From Eublepharis macularius (taxonomy: Eukaryota; Chordata; Lepidosauria; Squamata; Eublepharidae): 64,000 nt of DNA. The notes below the pieces were generated by a model that was given only the letters and a program-made list of their open reading frames with translations, ran no database searches and was not told the origin of the DNA. Shown piece after piece: positions 11,303-23,644 of this stretch (position 1 is the stretch's first letter; each line of letters begins with the position of its first letter). The position numbers and the translations under genes were made by a program. The stretch is from the NCBI RefSeq assembly GCF_028583425.1, contig NC_072805.1, positions 16,812,001-16,876,000 of the forward strand, read 5' to 3'.

Positions 11303-11695
11303 CCTAAGAAAAGTAAGCTGCCAGCTGCATTTCGCAAAAACCCGGGTGGATAACCACGTCTAAGGGAACAAACAATGCACCATTAAAGACTCTCTTCAAA
11401 ATTATATTATGTGAAATGTTCTTAAAGTGGCGCAGTGCATATAAGACAATAATTATTTTTTTACAATTTCATACTTAATTCATACCAATTTACAAAGTGA
11501 CTATAAGACAAAAAGTCCAACCAATAATGGGAGTAAGATTGGCTCCCACAAAATGCTGAAAGTTCAATAGGGGATTAAACTTTCAGCAAAATCCCCTATT
11601 GAACTTTCAGAATTTTGAAGGGAGTCTTTAATGGTACATTGTTTGTTCCCTTAGACGTGGTTATCCACCCGGGTTTTTGCAGTTTACTTCTAAGG
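11303..11695. mobile_element. Foldback element (long inverted repeats)
   Basis: CCCGGGTGGATAACCACGTC, GGGAACAAACAAT at 11341-11375 is mirrored by ATTGTTTGTTCCC, GACGTGGTTATCCACCCGGG at 11637-11675. A second inner palindrome, TGAAAGTTCAATAGGGGATT against AATCCCCTATTGAACTTTCA, spans 11557-11611. No TSD was settled and no coding capacity is seen. Confidence 0.6.
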
Positions 11696-12928
11696 GTGCT
11701 TCTCTTTTCCTTATGCCAGCTGCATAGCGACATTCTTGGCTTCAGGAAACATTTTAGACTCCTTGACTGCATACACATAACTGGCAGTCAATTGACAATA
11801 TTTGCAAAGGACTATTTATTTTGAGCGGAGGCAGCATCCCAAGGTCTTGGGCTGAAGGCTCTCTCCCAGCTGTGATTAGAAGTGCTTTTAACCGGAGATG
11901 CCGAGGCCTGGATCCTGGAGCTGGGTCTGCCACCAAAAGTCTCTGGAGTAAACTCAGCAGTTTTGAGATAAGTCTTCCCATAGACTGGTTGAGGAACAGG
12001 AAACAAAAGACAGAAGTAGGACAGTTCTCAACAGAGGGAAGTAAACTGTCGAGTTCCCTGAGGGATCTCTGTTGCAGGACCAGTGCTATTCAAAGTTCAT
12101 AAATGGCCTGGAATCAGGAGTGAAAGCCTAGTCTTTGAAAGTCAGAGCAGGCACCCATGTGCTCCAAGGGGACCTCTGCAAACTGGGAGAAAGGCAGCAA
12201 TTTGGCAAAGACTCGGTGTAAATAAATGTCAAGCAGAGGAGTAAAAAACCGCCACCCAACTTTACAGATACATGAATGTGGTTTGACCAAGAGAGGAATC
12301 TTGTGGCCTTGATGAAAACATACAGACTCTGAGGTTGCAGTGAAAAGGCACACAGCGTGCAATTATTAGGAAACAGCTAATATTGTAACGCCTTCGTGCA
12401 GACTTACAATGAAGCAGCATTTGGAATACTGTTTATACTTCTGTTTGCTTGATGTAAAAAAGAAAACCGCACAGTTGTAAAAGATGCAAGAAAGGGCAAC
12501 CAGGAAGAACAAGGAGTTTAAGGAAAAGCTCCCCCCACCCCCATAAAAGTGCTTTTCAGTTAGAAAGACAGATAACTAAGGGGAGATCTGTAAAGTCCTA
12601 CAATTAATACCCCAAGCTGGGGACAGCCAGTGAAACTGATGGGCAATACATTCAGGACAAAAAGTAGTTACTTCTCCCATAACAATCCACTTTTGGAATC
12701 ACTGCCACAAGATCTGGCAATTGTTACCAAAAAAGTAGACTGGGACACTGTTGTGATCCACCCTGAGCCCACTTGGTTGGGGAGGGTGGACTATAAATTT
12801 AAGTAAATAAATAAATTTTATAAGTTGAACTGGCATTTCACTGAGTGTACTCTTTATTAAGCATACTCTCCAAATTATTCTCCAGCCCACTTAACCCAAG
12901 ATTTCATCTCTCTCTGCCCCTACTGGAG
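11696..12928. other. Presumed intron with a LINE-tail fragment
   Basis: At 12752-12815 GATCCACCCTGAGCCCACTTGG, GGTGGACTATAAATTTAAG and AAATA repeats resemble the 3' end of the LINE at 51.8-52.3 kb. The rest is unrecognised. Confidence 0.4.
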
Positions 12929-13197
12929 AGCCAGTTTGGTGTAATGGTTAAGAGCAGCAGGGCTTTAATCTGGAGAACCAGGTTTGATTCTCCACTCCTC
13001 CGTTTGAAGCCAGCTGGGTGACCTTGGGTCAGTCACAGCTTTTCCAGACCTCTCACAGCCCCACCCACCTTACAGGGTGATTGTTGTAAAGATAATAACA
13101 ACACACTTTGTAAAGTGTTCTGAGTAGATGTTAAGTTGTCCTGAAAGGTGGTATATAAATCAAATGTTTATTGTTGTTGTTGTTGTTGTTGTTGTTA
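12929..13197 (+). mobile_element. tRNA-derived SINE with GTT microsatellite tail
   Basis: GAGAGCCAGTTTGGTGTAATGG starts the copy. The B-box-like GGTTTGATTCTCC, CAGTCACAGCTTTTCC and GGTGGTATATAAATCAAATG follow, ending in a GTT run at 13170-13196. Confidence 0.85.
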
Positions 13198-13252
13198 TCA
13201 AAGCAACACAGATCTCACAAAACGGACCTCTCAAATGTGCGATGCTTTACAG

Positions 13253-13609
13253 CAGGGGTGGGCAAATTGCAGCCCGCAGGCCACACGCGACCCGCTACAG
13301 AGTTTTTTGTGGCCCGCCAAGACAGTAGAAAAGTGTGATAGGGTACATTTGTCTCATTAAACTGATTCTAAAATTAAATGTGCTTGCAGCTATAGATGAT
13401 ACGAAATTAGCACAATAAATAAATTGAATAAAACTACCACTATTTTATTTAATTTATATTTATTGATTTTTATGATACAAGGTATCAATTTATACCTTTT
13501 CTGAAATGCAAAGTTAACTAATGAATGCAATCATTTTAAAAGGTGCGGCCCTCCGCTAACCTCCGCTCCCACAAAGTGGCCCCCGAGCCAAAACAATTGC
13601 CCACCCCTG
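13253..13609. mobile_element. hAT element, non-autonomous (CAGGGGTGGGCAA ends)
   Basis: Inverted ends CAGGGGTGGGCAAATTG and CAATTGCCCACCCCTG with a perfect 8-bp TSD CTTTACAG (13245-13252, 13610-13617). Near-terminal text (GGCCACACGCGACCCGC; TGCGGCCCTCCGC) resembles the widespread vertebrate hAT 'gcccgc' ends. The AT-rich middle has no transposase frame. Confidence 0.9.
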
Positions 13610-13617
13610 CTTTACAG

Positions 13618-14347
13618 AATCACTAGAATTTATTGTTACAGCGCTTTTAATCTGCAAACTGCTTTGCAGCATTTCACATGCTCAACAAGCCAATGGCGTA
13701 AGTTCTTCCCATTTTACAGATAAGTAAACGAAGGCTACAACTGCCTTTCTACCCAGCAGAAATTGCCAGTGTAACATTTTGGGGGAAGAGGACAACCCAC
13801 TTGCTTGTTGGGTCAGAAGTATTTCTGGCCAGCGTCTCACCAATGAATGTTAATTTGGATGTTAAGAACAAAGCAAGGGGGCACCAGATCATAGCTCCTT
13901 TACATCTGTGCGGGGAGTGGGGAGAGAGAGAAAGCCTATCTTTCGGCCATAAATCAGTGCCTGGCGAATACCTTCGATTAACCTTCAGAGGCAACATGAC
14001 AGGCTCTTCCTATCAGCTCATCTCTCTTGAAAAGAGGTTCACGCAGGTCCTTTTTACAAGAGAGCGAAAGCAGTTTTTGCTGAGACAAGGCAGCAAGCGA
14101 TAACCTACACCCACTCAATCATATCCAAATGGAAAGGCATTGGGGAGAAGAAAGAGCTGCAGCTTGCATTGTCAGCAGCAGCAGCAGCGACTGCCCCAGA
14201 ACTCCCTCCGAGAGGCAGGCAGAATGAAAACCAGATGCCAGATGCAGAGCACTACAACGAAAAGGCAGTACACGTACACAAAGGACTAAAGATGCAAGCA
14301 CCCCACCAAATGAAAAAACTGGGGAAGACAGCTTTCCCCCCTGCATC
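13618..14347. other. Presumed intron, nothing recognised
   Basis: A short GCA run lies at 14174-14188. Frames on both strands (for example 13801-14103 plus) have no recognised homology. Confidence 0.35.
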
Positions 14348-14745
14348 CCACTCTCTTCCAACGGAAGAACATAAGAACATAAGCAAAGCCATGTTGGATC
14401 AGGCCAGTGGCCCATCCAGTCCAACATTCTGTCACACACAGTGGCTAGAAATCCAGTGCCATCTAAAGGACTGTCAGTGAGGCCAGGACACCAGAAGCCC
14501 TCCCACTGCCTTCCTTCCAGCACCAAGACAACAGAGCACCACCTCCCCACAAAGAGAATACCATCTATCTCCTGTGGCTAATAGCCACTGATGGACCTCT
14601 GCTCCATATATTTGTCCAGTCCCCTCTTGAAGCTGGCAATGCTTGTAGCTGCCACCACCTCCTGTGGCAACGAATTCCATGTATTTATCACCCTTTGTGT
14701 AAAGTAGTATTTTCTTCTATCTGTTCTAACCCGACTGCTACAACC
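14348..14745. mobile_element. CR1-like LINE 3' region fragment
   Basis: AGAACATAAGAACATAAGC, CCATGTTGGATCAGGCCAGTGG, TGGCTAATAGCCACTGATGG and CTTGTAGCTGCCACCACCTCC form a phrase order common in reptile CR1-related 3' regions. A related piece is at 50935-51065. Family naming is from memory. Confidence 0.55.
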
Positions 14746-14985
14746 GATGGCAAAAATCTTTTTTAAAAATTCTCTTTTGGAATGTGGAAAATGCTTTTTA
14801 CGAGTAGGTTATACTGACTCAAAATCCTTTGTTAAGAACTGTCTCATAAAAAGATTTCTGTGAAAGACAGTCTATGGTATTAAGGATAATTCTTGCTTAG
14901 AGTGCAGATATATATTTTTTTCCAAAGCAGTTTTTGTTTATGTCTCTGAAACTGTTACGACCCCCTTTCTTTTTTAGTTTGATTT

Positions 14986-15570
14986 TGCCTTTGTTTTTCA
15001 GGACTGGAAACCATGCTCTATGTGTTGTCCAGTATTTTAGTGGACAACACTAAAATACTGGACAACACTTCCAACTACTTTGTCAGATTGCACAGGGAAG
15101 CCATTGAAATTCATAAGCATAAGCACAATTTCAACAGGAAAGAAGAGACCTTAAGAATGAATAGATCATGGTTTCCAGTCCTGAAAAACACTAGGCTAAC
15201 AAAATACTCTATACCCGACAATAGCCCTGCAGAGAAGATTAGCATATCAAGCACCAATCCATATGCAAAAGAATCTCCTCAGGATACAGTGAAGCCTCCC
15301 GCCATAAGCATTCCGCACCCTGGGAAACTCTTACAGGATGACTCAGCCCAACCCTACCTTCCTGAGTAGATATAAATTACATGCCAACTTCTTTTCCACA
15401 CTGTGACACTGAGAGATCTCTGTCTTTTGGTGCTGCACCTCTGAAGATGCCAGTCACAGCTGCTGGCGAAACGTCAGGAACTACAATGCCAAGACCACGG
15501 CTATACAGCCCGGAAAATCCACAACAACCATCGGTCTCAGGCCGTGAAGGCCTTCGACAATACAGTTTTC
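14986..15570 (+). mobile_element. Penelope-like element 3' end (family B) with ORF remnant and hammerhead-like core
   Basis: The frame at 15013-15369 includes VRLHREAIEIHKHKHNFNRK, then RMNRSWFPVL, matching the conserved tail of PLE proteins after the GIY-YIG domain, and stops at 15367. The 3' repeat holds CTGAAGA at 15441, paired arms GCCAG/CTGGC, and GAAACGTC ending at 15475. The 5' end is a snap-back: 14995-15014 is the reverse complement of about 15170-15190 (CATGGTTTCCAGTCCTGAAA), and a second hairpin sits at 15028-15068. Confidence 0.75.
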
Positions 15571-16016
15571 TTAATATACATACTAACTGAAGCTGTAAAT
15601 AACAAAGGAATTTTTACACTTCACCAGACTTCTGACAAGATCGGCCTGTTGCTGACAGAGATAAGGTGCCCCTTCGACTCCTACCTCCTGTCCTGTTGCA
15701 ATTCACATGTAAAGGCCAAGAGGCCTTCTGAAACTATGTGCCAATTAACATCTCTTTCATGACTCTATCTGGTCTTTGTCACAAGGGAAGGTGAAGACCT
15801 TCAGCCAGCTCCCAAGAAACGAAACTTATATGCAGGGAGCTTTAGGGAGATGCGTTTTCAGGCCTTAAACTGGTTCCATGTAGTGTTTGGGCCTAGCTTC
15901 GATCCAAAGTCCAGAATTCTCACAACAAGCAGCAAGAGGGAACTTGAATTAATAGTTTTCTACATGTAGAATAAGTGAACCACCCACAGATGCTGCAAGG
16001 GCAACCAACAGTATTC
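15571..16016. other. Presumed intron, nothing recognised
   Basis: No repeat family, exon or RNA gene was recognised here. Confidence 0.3.
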
Positions 16017-16230
16017 TAACAGTGGTTAGAGTGTCAGACTAGAATCTGGGAGACCCCGGCATAACTCGCCATTTTGCCATGGAAACTTGTTGGGTGACCT
16101 TGGACCAGTCACACTCTCTCAGCCTAAACAACCTCACAGGGTTGTTGTAAGGATAAAATGGAGAGGGAAACAATGTAAATCACTTGGGGTTTTCCACTGG
16201 GGGAAATAAAGTAAATAAAATAAATATGAA
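16017..16230 (+). mobile_element. tRNA-derived SINE, second type
   Basis: AACAGTGGTTAGAGTGTCAGACTAG (A-box part), GGTGACCTTGGACCAGTCAC, CTCACAGGGTTGTTGTAAGG and a GGGGAAATAAAGTAAATAAA tail. The body differs from the 2110-2362 family. A related copy is at 19837-20000. Confidence 0.65.
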
Positions 16231-17785
16231 ACCACCTGCCAGAAGCTCCAGCTCAGTAGAAAATAGAATGGACATTCACAGACCCTACAAAGAGACAATT
16301 CTCTGCATCCAAACAGGACTGGGGGGGGCGCGAGAAAAGGTCCTAAAAAGGAGTGCTAGGGACTTATTGGCTAACCTGACCTAATACCCAAGGAGCTGCA
16401 TCATTTCACTCAGGTCCTCATGAAAGATATCACAGGAATTCAACTTCACGATCCACAAGGGCACCAAGAAAGCTACGGTATCCAAATGTTCAGGGTGATT
16501 TATCATCATCATCATCATCATCATCATCAAAGAAAATGTCTATCTTGTCCTGGTTATTAAAACAACTTGCAAATCAACCAGCAAGGTTACTCCCTCCCAA
16601 CCCATATATAATCCTCTTAATAGAAAGAAGTCCAGGTACACCCCAGCTGTAAACAGAGCTTCATGCAGGCCAATGCTCTAAGAGATGACCTTGGTCCTTC
16701 TCAATCACAAGAAGTTGTAAAACGACCTAGGAACGGGAAGAGATAATCAAGGAATGTACAGAAAAGTGCAAAGACAGAAAACTGCCTTTACCCAAAGCAA
16801 ACCAATGGGCAATCTAGTGCTCTCCTGTCTTCAACCTTCAGAACAGAAAGGTCTATAACCCTCCACCTGGTCTCAGCACTGCTCCATGACATGCTGCTCT
16901 GGGACTAGGGTTTTTTTTTTTTCATGCTGTGAATACGAGAGAAAAGTTCTGACTCCAGCACATTCCAGGAATAAATGAGCACGGTAGTGTCAGTTTTAAA
17001 TCCAGCAAAGGAAAAAAAAAAGTTCCTCGCCTATCAGAACTTTGGGGAAACACTGAAGGTTTTTGGCATGCACACAGCTTGCCATGTTCTCTCCAGAGTC
17101 CACGTTTCACTGGTAATTCATTCCACTGTCACTTAAAATGAGATGGTTTTTGCTGTAGCTGTAAAGCAGAACTTTGCCTGTACCTCACCGGGCACGTTTT
17201 CAGGAAAGCTTCCGGAATTTCCCCTGCTGCAGTGCACCAGAAAGAGGCTATCAAGTGTTCTCTGCTAGATTGATGCCGGCTGCTGCTGGAGCCAGAAGGA
17301 AATTGCCAACCCGGTGAAGGTTTCAGCCACTGGCAGACAAACTGCTGACCTAGCGGCAATTTGACAGTGAGCAAAGTTGGAAAGCTTCTAAGTCCGCATT
17401 TAAAAACACAGAAGCCTGCTCACTCGTGTGCAGAGATGTGAAGGCCAGAAGAAAAAATGCTGGAAAGGGAAAAAAACCCTGATTTTATCACCCACTGAAT
17501 CAGTTTGCCATTGGCAATTTATAGACCATTGAACAAAACATGCCATTAGAGGCGTATTTTATAGATAACGTAGCTAATGTTTCTTTTTACAATTCTAAAT
17601 ATTTTATTATCCTTTGGGTACACAGCCAACTATCCTCTAACAACATATGCACAAACAAAAACGTTCTAATGAAATATTAAATGTACCAGAATTCCAAAAA
17701 CGAATCCTCCCCACACACAATTTAGTGTCTACACTAGTCTTGTTATTATGAAACAAATCTCTTATATTTTCACAATTTGTCCATC
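16231..17785. other. Presumed intron with microsatellite
   Basis: A TCA repeat lies at 16502-16530 and a T run at 16911-16921. Nothing else was recognised. Confidence 0.35.
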
Positions 17786-17793
17786 AACATATC

Positions 17794-18097
17794 CAGGGCT
17801 TTTTTCCTGGGAAAAGAGGTGGTGGAACTCAGGACCGCACAATGACGTTACTTTGCGTCAGCTGGAACAAGGGGGGAGTTTTTAAAAGTTTAAATGCCCT
17901 CTGTGAAAATAGTCACATGGCCGGTGGCCCCACCCCCCGATCTCCAGACAGAGGGGAGTTTAGATTGCCCTCCGCACCAGTGGCAATCTCAACTCCCCTC
18001 TGTCTGGAGATCAGGGGGCGGGGCCACAGGCCATGTGACCATTTTCAAGAGGTGCCGGAACTCCATTCCACCGCGTTCCAGCTGAAAAAAATCCCCG
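17794..18097. mobile_element. Palindromic hAT MITE (CAGGGCTTTTTT family), copy 2
   Basis: Starts CAGGGCTTTTTTCCTGG and ends in a mutated terminus AAAATCCCCG. The 8-bp TSD AACATATC is perfect (17786-17793, 18098-18105). It carries an extra segment, CAATGACGTTACTTTGCGTC, also seen in the copies at 54996 and 63009, so a longer subfamily exists. Confidence 0.9.
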
Positions 18098-18105
18098 AAC
18101 ATATC

Positions 18106-19836
18106 AATTTTGACCAAATCCTGAATTTTCATCAATCTTTCTGCGATAGCCTTCTTCTAGTCTCATGTCTAGGTGATTCTGGATGCTATTAATACATTCC
18201 GCAAGAACAATTTAACACTGCCTAACAAAACTCTGTTCAAACAGAATATAACCGTATTGCATTTTGATTAAATTCCTGTAATGTCCCTTGTAAGTCCGGT
18301 AATTTGAGTTGGCTAAAAGGTAACTGAAATCAAAAGTAAACTACAGAACCCTAGTGAGGCCTGTAGTGAAATGACAACTCATCCTACACGTAATTTGTGT
18401 GTAAAATTGATAGTTTTGAAAGAGAAATACTTAATTTAATCCACTGGTACTGAGGCAAGCATTCCCAGTAAGGCAAGGACGGTAAAGACAGGTTTTCCAA
18501 TTTTTTCCTTCAGCTGGGAATCTTTCAGACTGTTGGGGAAACAGAAACTGATATATAAATCAGACTCACTTCATGTCTATGTTGTAAAGGATGTACACTT
18601 AAGCAGTTTTGCCCAGAATTCTCCCCCAGTAGAAAGGGTGAGGTCTGAGGTAAAGGAAGAACTCCTCTGTTTAGAGAATCTCTTCCTCGGGTAGATTCAG
18701 GAGGGTCTGTAATAGAAGAGCAAGATTTGGGTCAAGTAGCACTTTAAAGAGCTCCAAGGAGCTCTGACTCTTGAGAGTTCATACCCTGGAAATCTAGTTG
18801 GTCTTTAAGGTGCTACTAGACCTGAATCTTACTCTTCTTCAGGTGAACTGCTAAACCAAACTGAGTATCTAAGATTATTTTACCTCTCTTAATCTACCAA
18901 CATGGACACAAATTTAGACCTAGAGATAGAGGTCTGCATTTATTACTCTGATTTTCCCTTTGACAGGAGTTGGACATTTCTCACTTAGCTATCTTTTCCC
19001 TCCTTTTTTTGTAACCAATTGCTTTAAGCAAATTTTTCTTTTTACACAAAACTGTTTTATTGTGGTTATTGTATGCTGTGTGAAGTCTGAACTCGGCACA
19101 TGTTTACCAAAGAGAAGATGGAGAAAACCCTGCAGAGGTTTTACTAAATTACTAAAACAGGCTGGGCTCCTAAGACTTGCCCCTACGTTCAGGTAAACAT
19201 TAATAAGCGGTCAGGAAAAGCCTGTAGTTCTTCATGTGCAAAATAACTTTTAAAGAAACACAAAAAAGAAACGGCTTTGTTTCCAGAAAGACTAAACTGT
19301 CATTTCTGTACAAGCTTCTGTGGTTGCAAGCAGGGAAAGGTTATTACTGCTAGGGGTGAAGTGGGGTGGAATGAGTCTGGAGAGGAAAACTTATTAACGT
19401 CTAATAACCCGGGACATGGGCCAACAGGATAAATCCCTTATCCTTCTTTTAGAGGTACCTGCAAGGCCTGTTTCGGCATACCACAACCACACTGTACTAC
19501 CCTGCGATCTAACATTAACTTAGATTGCCATTAATTATTTTAAACGGGATGAAACAGCTTTTAAGAGTTAAACCATGTACAAATTAACCCGTGCTTCCAA
19601 AAACACAGACGTTGTAAATGACGCCTTGGATCAAATTCAGTGCCATGTAAGCAGCAAACATATTGTACAATCTCACATATTATGCTTGCTTAAAAATTAT
19701 AACTCTGCTTCAGCTTCAGCGGTTCCCGTTTGAAAGGATGTGTCCAAGCAGAAAGTAAACGGGTAGAGCTTTCCCAAACACTTACCACATACACACCTAA
19801 TAAATAGCTAATTCTAATATTCACCTAATAAATTGA
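18106..19836. other. Presumed intron with a Penelope-like fragment
   Basis: At 18715-18850 CAAGTAGCACTTTAAAGAGC, CTCTGACTCTTGAGAGTTCA and GGTCTTTAAGGTGCTACTAG form a short decayed PLE hairpin. The remainder is unrecognised. Confidence 0.4.
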
Positions 19837-20000
19837 AAGCTAGTGTGGCATAATGGCCAGAGTGTCAGGTGACCTTGAGCCAGTCATGCAGTCTCAGCCT
19901 AACCTACCTAACAGGGTTGTTTTGAGGATAAAAATGGAAGAGAGCAGAAAGACGCAAGCCACTTTGGGTCCCAACTAAGGAGAAAGGAGGGGTATATAAT
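19837..20000 (+). mobile_element. tRNA-derived SINE, degenerate
   Basis: GAAAGCTAGTGTGGCATAATGG, GTGACCTTGAGCCAGTCATGC, ACAGGGTTGTTTTGAGG and GGGGTATATAATATG follow the SINE order, but the B-box region is deleted. Confidence 0.6.
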
Positions 20001-22396
20001 ATGACGGAAGGAAATAATTTCTGCCAAAGGTACAGGGGCCAGTCCACTGAGTCCCTACCTGGTGCCACAAAGAGACACACACCCCTTGAAATTGTGGGGC
20101 TGTCATGCTCACGGACCTCCAGGAAGCTTCTCCTCCACAAATACAGGCAGGGAGCAAGTATTTGTGGCAACAAACATTTGTGCTTGGGGCAAAAACTCCA
20201 TGAGAAAATGAAATACAGAAGATTTATTTCACCAATTGTGTATGCTCAGAATGACTAAAGTAAAGAGTGGACTTTGAAATCTCTGTTTTATTAATACGCA
20301 CACAAGTTCAACAGAAATAGCAAAGAGATACCTTCAGAATTATTTCAGTTTTTTAAAAAATTAATACTGGAAAAGGTATATATTCCAAGAGTGAGTGTAA
20401 CAGTATGCATGTATCTGCAACAGAGAGGTTACTTTCAAAAGATCTGCCTTTGACCAGATTTCATCCCTTGTCAAGCAAATTTTAAGAAATTTAAGTCCAA
20501 TGTTTAATTCAAGCTTCGTAAGTCTAAACTTTAAAGGGAAGAATAGCACTAAGGTTTGTGTCTCAGATCATCACTTCGAAAATAAGGATTCATAATCTTG
20601 TCTCAGGCCTCATTTGGGCTAACTCTCCTGTTCTGCTCCAAGTGCTTTTGGTGGGATTGCCAAGATATCCTTGGCAAAGCCTAAGGTTTTTTTTAAAGGG
20701 GAACAGGGCTAAAACTCCCCTCCACCTTAAAAACACTAGCAGCAGCCACAGGTAGTCAAAGATGTGAGCCACCATCATAACACATTCTCCCATCGCCCCT
20801 CAAAAGGGGGGACCATTATCACAGCTGATAAGGCAACCAGAGGCATAACGTCAGCTGAACTTCATGCAATGAATATTTTCAATCTCTCTTCAAGCCATGC
20901 AGGAAAAAAATAGTACTTCGGAGCTTGTCTCAAAACAGCAACAATAAATGCAATCGTAATTCTTGTCTCTCTTTCTCTCCAAGAAAGAAAGAATACCAGA
21001 GGATTGTGTAATTCTAAACAGTGTTGTACCTTTGTAAGGCCAGTGACTTCAGTGGAGTCAGAAGATTCGCTTCCCAGGTGTGCAAGAGAAGAGTAGAACT
21101 TTTCTTCTTCAAATGGGCAATTGGATAATTAATGTTTTATGCAGCAATGTGTACACATGAAAATTATCCAGACTGTTTTAATATGTTTTTAGGATTATGA
21201 CTTGTTTCGATATTTCCTGCTCTTTGCTAGTAAGGAAATAACATAGTCTATTAATTTTTTTAAATAAAGTGAATGAAGGGGAATACAACTAGGAAAACAC
21301 ACTACTGAACTCATAAATATCTAGCTATGTATGCTTCACGGTATACATTGTGAGAACTCTATTAATGGAATATTAAGCCGGGTAAATCATTTCCTGTTGG
21401 GAAAGTTCTTTCAAATTGTTCACTGTCTTTTAAAAAAGGTGGGGATATAACTTGAAAAAATAATAAAACACAGACATATTATAATAGTATATATGATAAA
21501 CTTACGGATAGGTGCATTTTTTTTACAAAAACTTATTAGTATTCAAATAAAACAACTTACATGTCCTTAAAAGATATCTTGCAAATTTAACATTACTATA
21601 CAGCCTTATTCTACTATCTTGTACCTAGATTGTGGGATTGTGTTTATACTAATACCTGGTATAAAAAAAATTCTAGCTGCCATTCCCATGCCGCATAACC
21701 ATTCTCAATGCCAATTTTTTTCAACATATGTCAACAGAAATAAGGGTTGAAAACTCTCTCTAGTACAATAATTCTTTCAAATGCTTTGTTCATATTGAAT
21801 AGAAAATTTTTGCCAGGTGAACAAATCCATAGATGAAAATGCCCAGTCTTTCTTTTCAGTCTCTCAAAATAGAATACAGTTACTTCTAATCTCTGAGATT
21901 TTCCATACCATCGTTATAATTTATACTTCTTGCCTGCCAGATTGGTACATGGTAAAAAGTTAATGTTAGCTTTCCAGCTTCTTGATGTTATATGTAAAGC
22001 AGTAAACTGGTTATGGCTTATGTTCATTGACTAACATGAGGAATAGTTTGGGGGGCAACATTTTCCCACCAGTCCTTGAATAGTATTTGTCCAATTTTCA
22101 AGAGAGTAACATCTTTGAAATGTACGACTGCCTAGATTTGTATACTAGCTTGTTGTCTGGGACGACTAGTTCATTTTGAACTATAAAAAATGAATCATTT
22201 GCACCTATGGGAGGGCCTGTGCTAGGAACTTCCTTCCACCTGAAGAACATTGAAAAGAAAGAACTGGTCAAGAGATTGCCTCTTGTACACTAAACAAGCG
22301 GACAAATGCCTCAGTTTCATAAAGGCAGTCTGAATATGCCATACCTTCAACTCGAATCTACAGTGATAAATGCCAGAAATTGTACACTATTATGTA
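20001..22396. other. AT-rich presumed intron, nothing recognised
   Basis: About 2.4 kb without a convincing exon or repeat family. Frames are short and unmatched. Confidence 0.35.
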
Positions 22397-22545
22397 TGAG
22401 TCCCCAACCTTTTTTGGCCTGTGGGCACTTTGTAATTGTGACACAGGATAGTGGGTGCAACCATAAAATAGATGTCACAGGAAGCAGCGCCAACCACAAA
22501 ATAGCTGCCATAGAAGGTGGAGCCTACCACAAAATGTCAGGGGAT
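22397..22545. mobile_element. hAT-like MITE fragment
   Basis: GAGTCCCCAACCTTTTTTGGCC, TGTGGGCACTTTGTAATTGTG and three repeats of the phrase CCA(T/C)AAAAT resemble a widespread reptile hAT-derived repeat. The right terminus is not visible, so only one end is supported. Confidence 0.5.
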
Positions 22546-22814
22546 GAGATTACTCATAACTCTAATAGTAAGTAACTCTTGACATTTCAGGCAGAAGCTC
22601 TGCTTAGCAAGACTTTCTAAATGAGCATATTGTTTAAGATTCTTGTACCATGGTGTTAACTTTTGCCTAAAAATTCTTGCTGGACACCAGGAAAGTTGTT
22701 GGTAAGCACCATGCTGGGGGAACCTGCTGTTGTGTGAAATCACAGATAGTCATATGTGGTTAGAGTGTCCAATTCTGCCAAAGCAATGGGATAAGGCTTT
22801 AAGCCTCACACCTG

Positions 22815-22934
22815 GGCTGATTCCACATGGCTTACCTGAAGCCGGGACATTGTGCTACGTTGCGGATCATCCCGGGAAAAACGCGAAATATCACGTTTTC
22901 TCGCGCGAGTTTTGCGCGACGTGTGGAATCGGCC
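22815..22934. mobile_element. GGCCGATTCC-type palindromic MITE, copy 1
   Basis: Inverted ends GGCTGATTCCACATGG and GTGTGGAATCGGCC, flanked by CTG at 22812-22814 and 22935-22937. The interior has a CpG-rich hairpin (GTTTTCTCGCGCGAGTTTTG). This short form lacks most of the right arm. Confidence 0.75.
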
Positions 22935-23004
22935 CTGTTGCTGCTATGGATTTAAAGCTGCAATTTATTCCGCAAAAAATTATGTTTAGGGTATATTAGA
23001 CACC

Positions 23005-23223
23005 TCGGGTTGCCAGCCTCCAGGTAGTGGCTGGAGATCTCCTGGAATTTCAACTGGTCTCCAGGCCAGAGATCAGTTCACTTGGTTACTTTTGTGGATG
23101 GACTCTATGGAATTATGCCATGTCAAGGTCCTTTCCCTCCCCAAACCCCATTTTCTCCAGGTTTCACCCCCCCGGATCTCCAGGAATTTCCCAACTTGGA
23201 GCTGGCAACCCTATAGACACCAT
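23005..23223. mobile_element. hAT MITE (TAGGGTTGCCA family)
   Basis: Ends TCGGGTTGCCAGC and GCTGGCAACCCTA with a perfect 8-bp TSD TAGACACC (22997-23004, 23224-23231). Interior phrases such as GGAGATCTCCTGGAATTTCA and GGATCTCCAGGAATTTCCCA recur in copies at 41.5, 42.3 and 51.3 kb. Confidence 0.85.
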
Positions 23224-23644
23224 AGCACCTTTTTATTAAAGGATTAAGTAAAGCGTGTAATTGTTGATGGCATAACTTACAAGACGTGTCCCTTAAGCAT
23301 ATGCTTTGGACTTTTTCAGTTATTCAGCTCTTTTGGGAAAAAGTTACTCCTCATATTAATTTTGTATTAGAATGCTCGTTTATTTTTGAGGATGTTAACA
23401 TACATTTAAACTATTTGCCTATTTCTTGGACCCTGAGTGATGGTCAATGAAAATGGACCCTTTGTGCCTAAGGAGACTGGACTAACATGGGCCATCCAGG
23501 TCAGGGCAAAATAAATACATTACCTAGTGGAACAGAAAACCTCTGGATTTCTGAACAAAGGTTGCACACTCACGCTGAGATCCACAAGTGGTGGAAAATG
23601 GTTGAAACAGAGACTAAATCCTCCTAATTTTGTGCCAGAATTTA

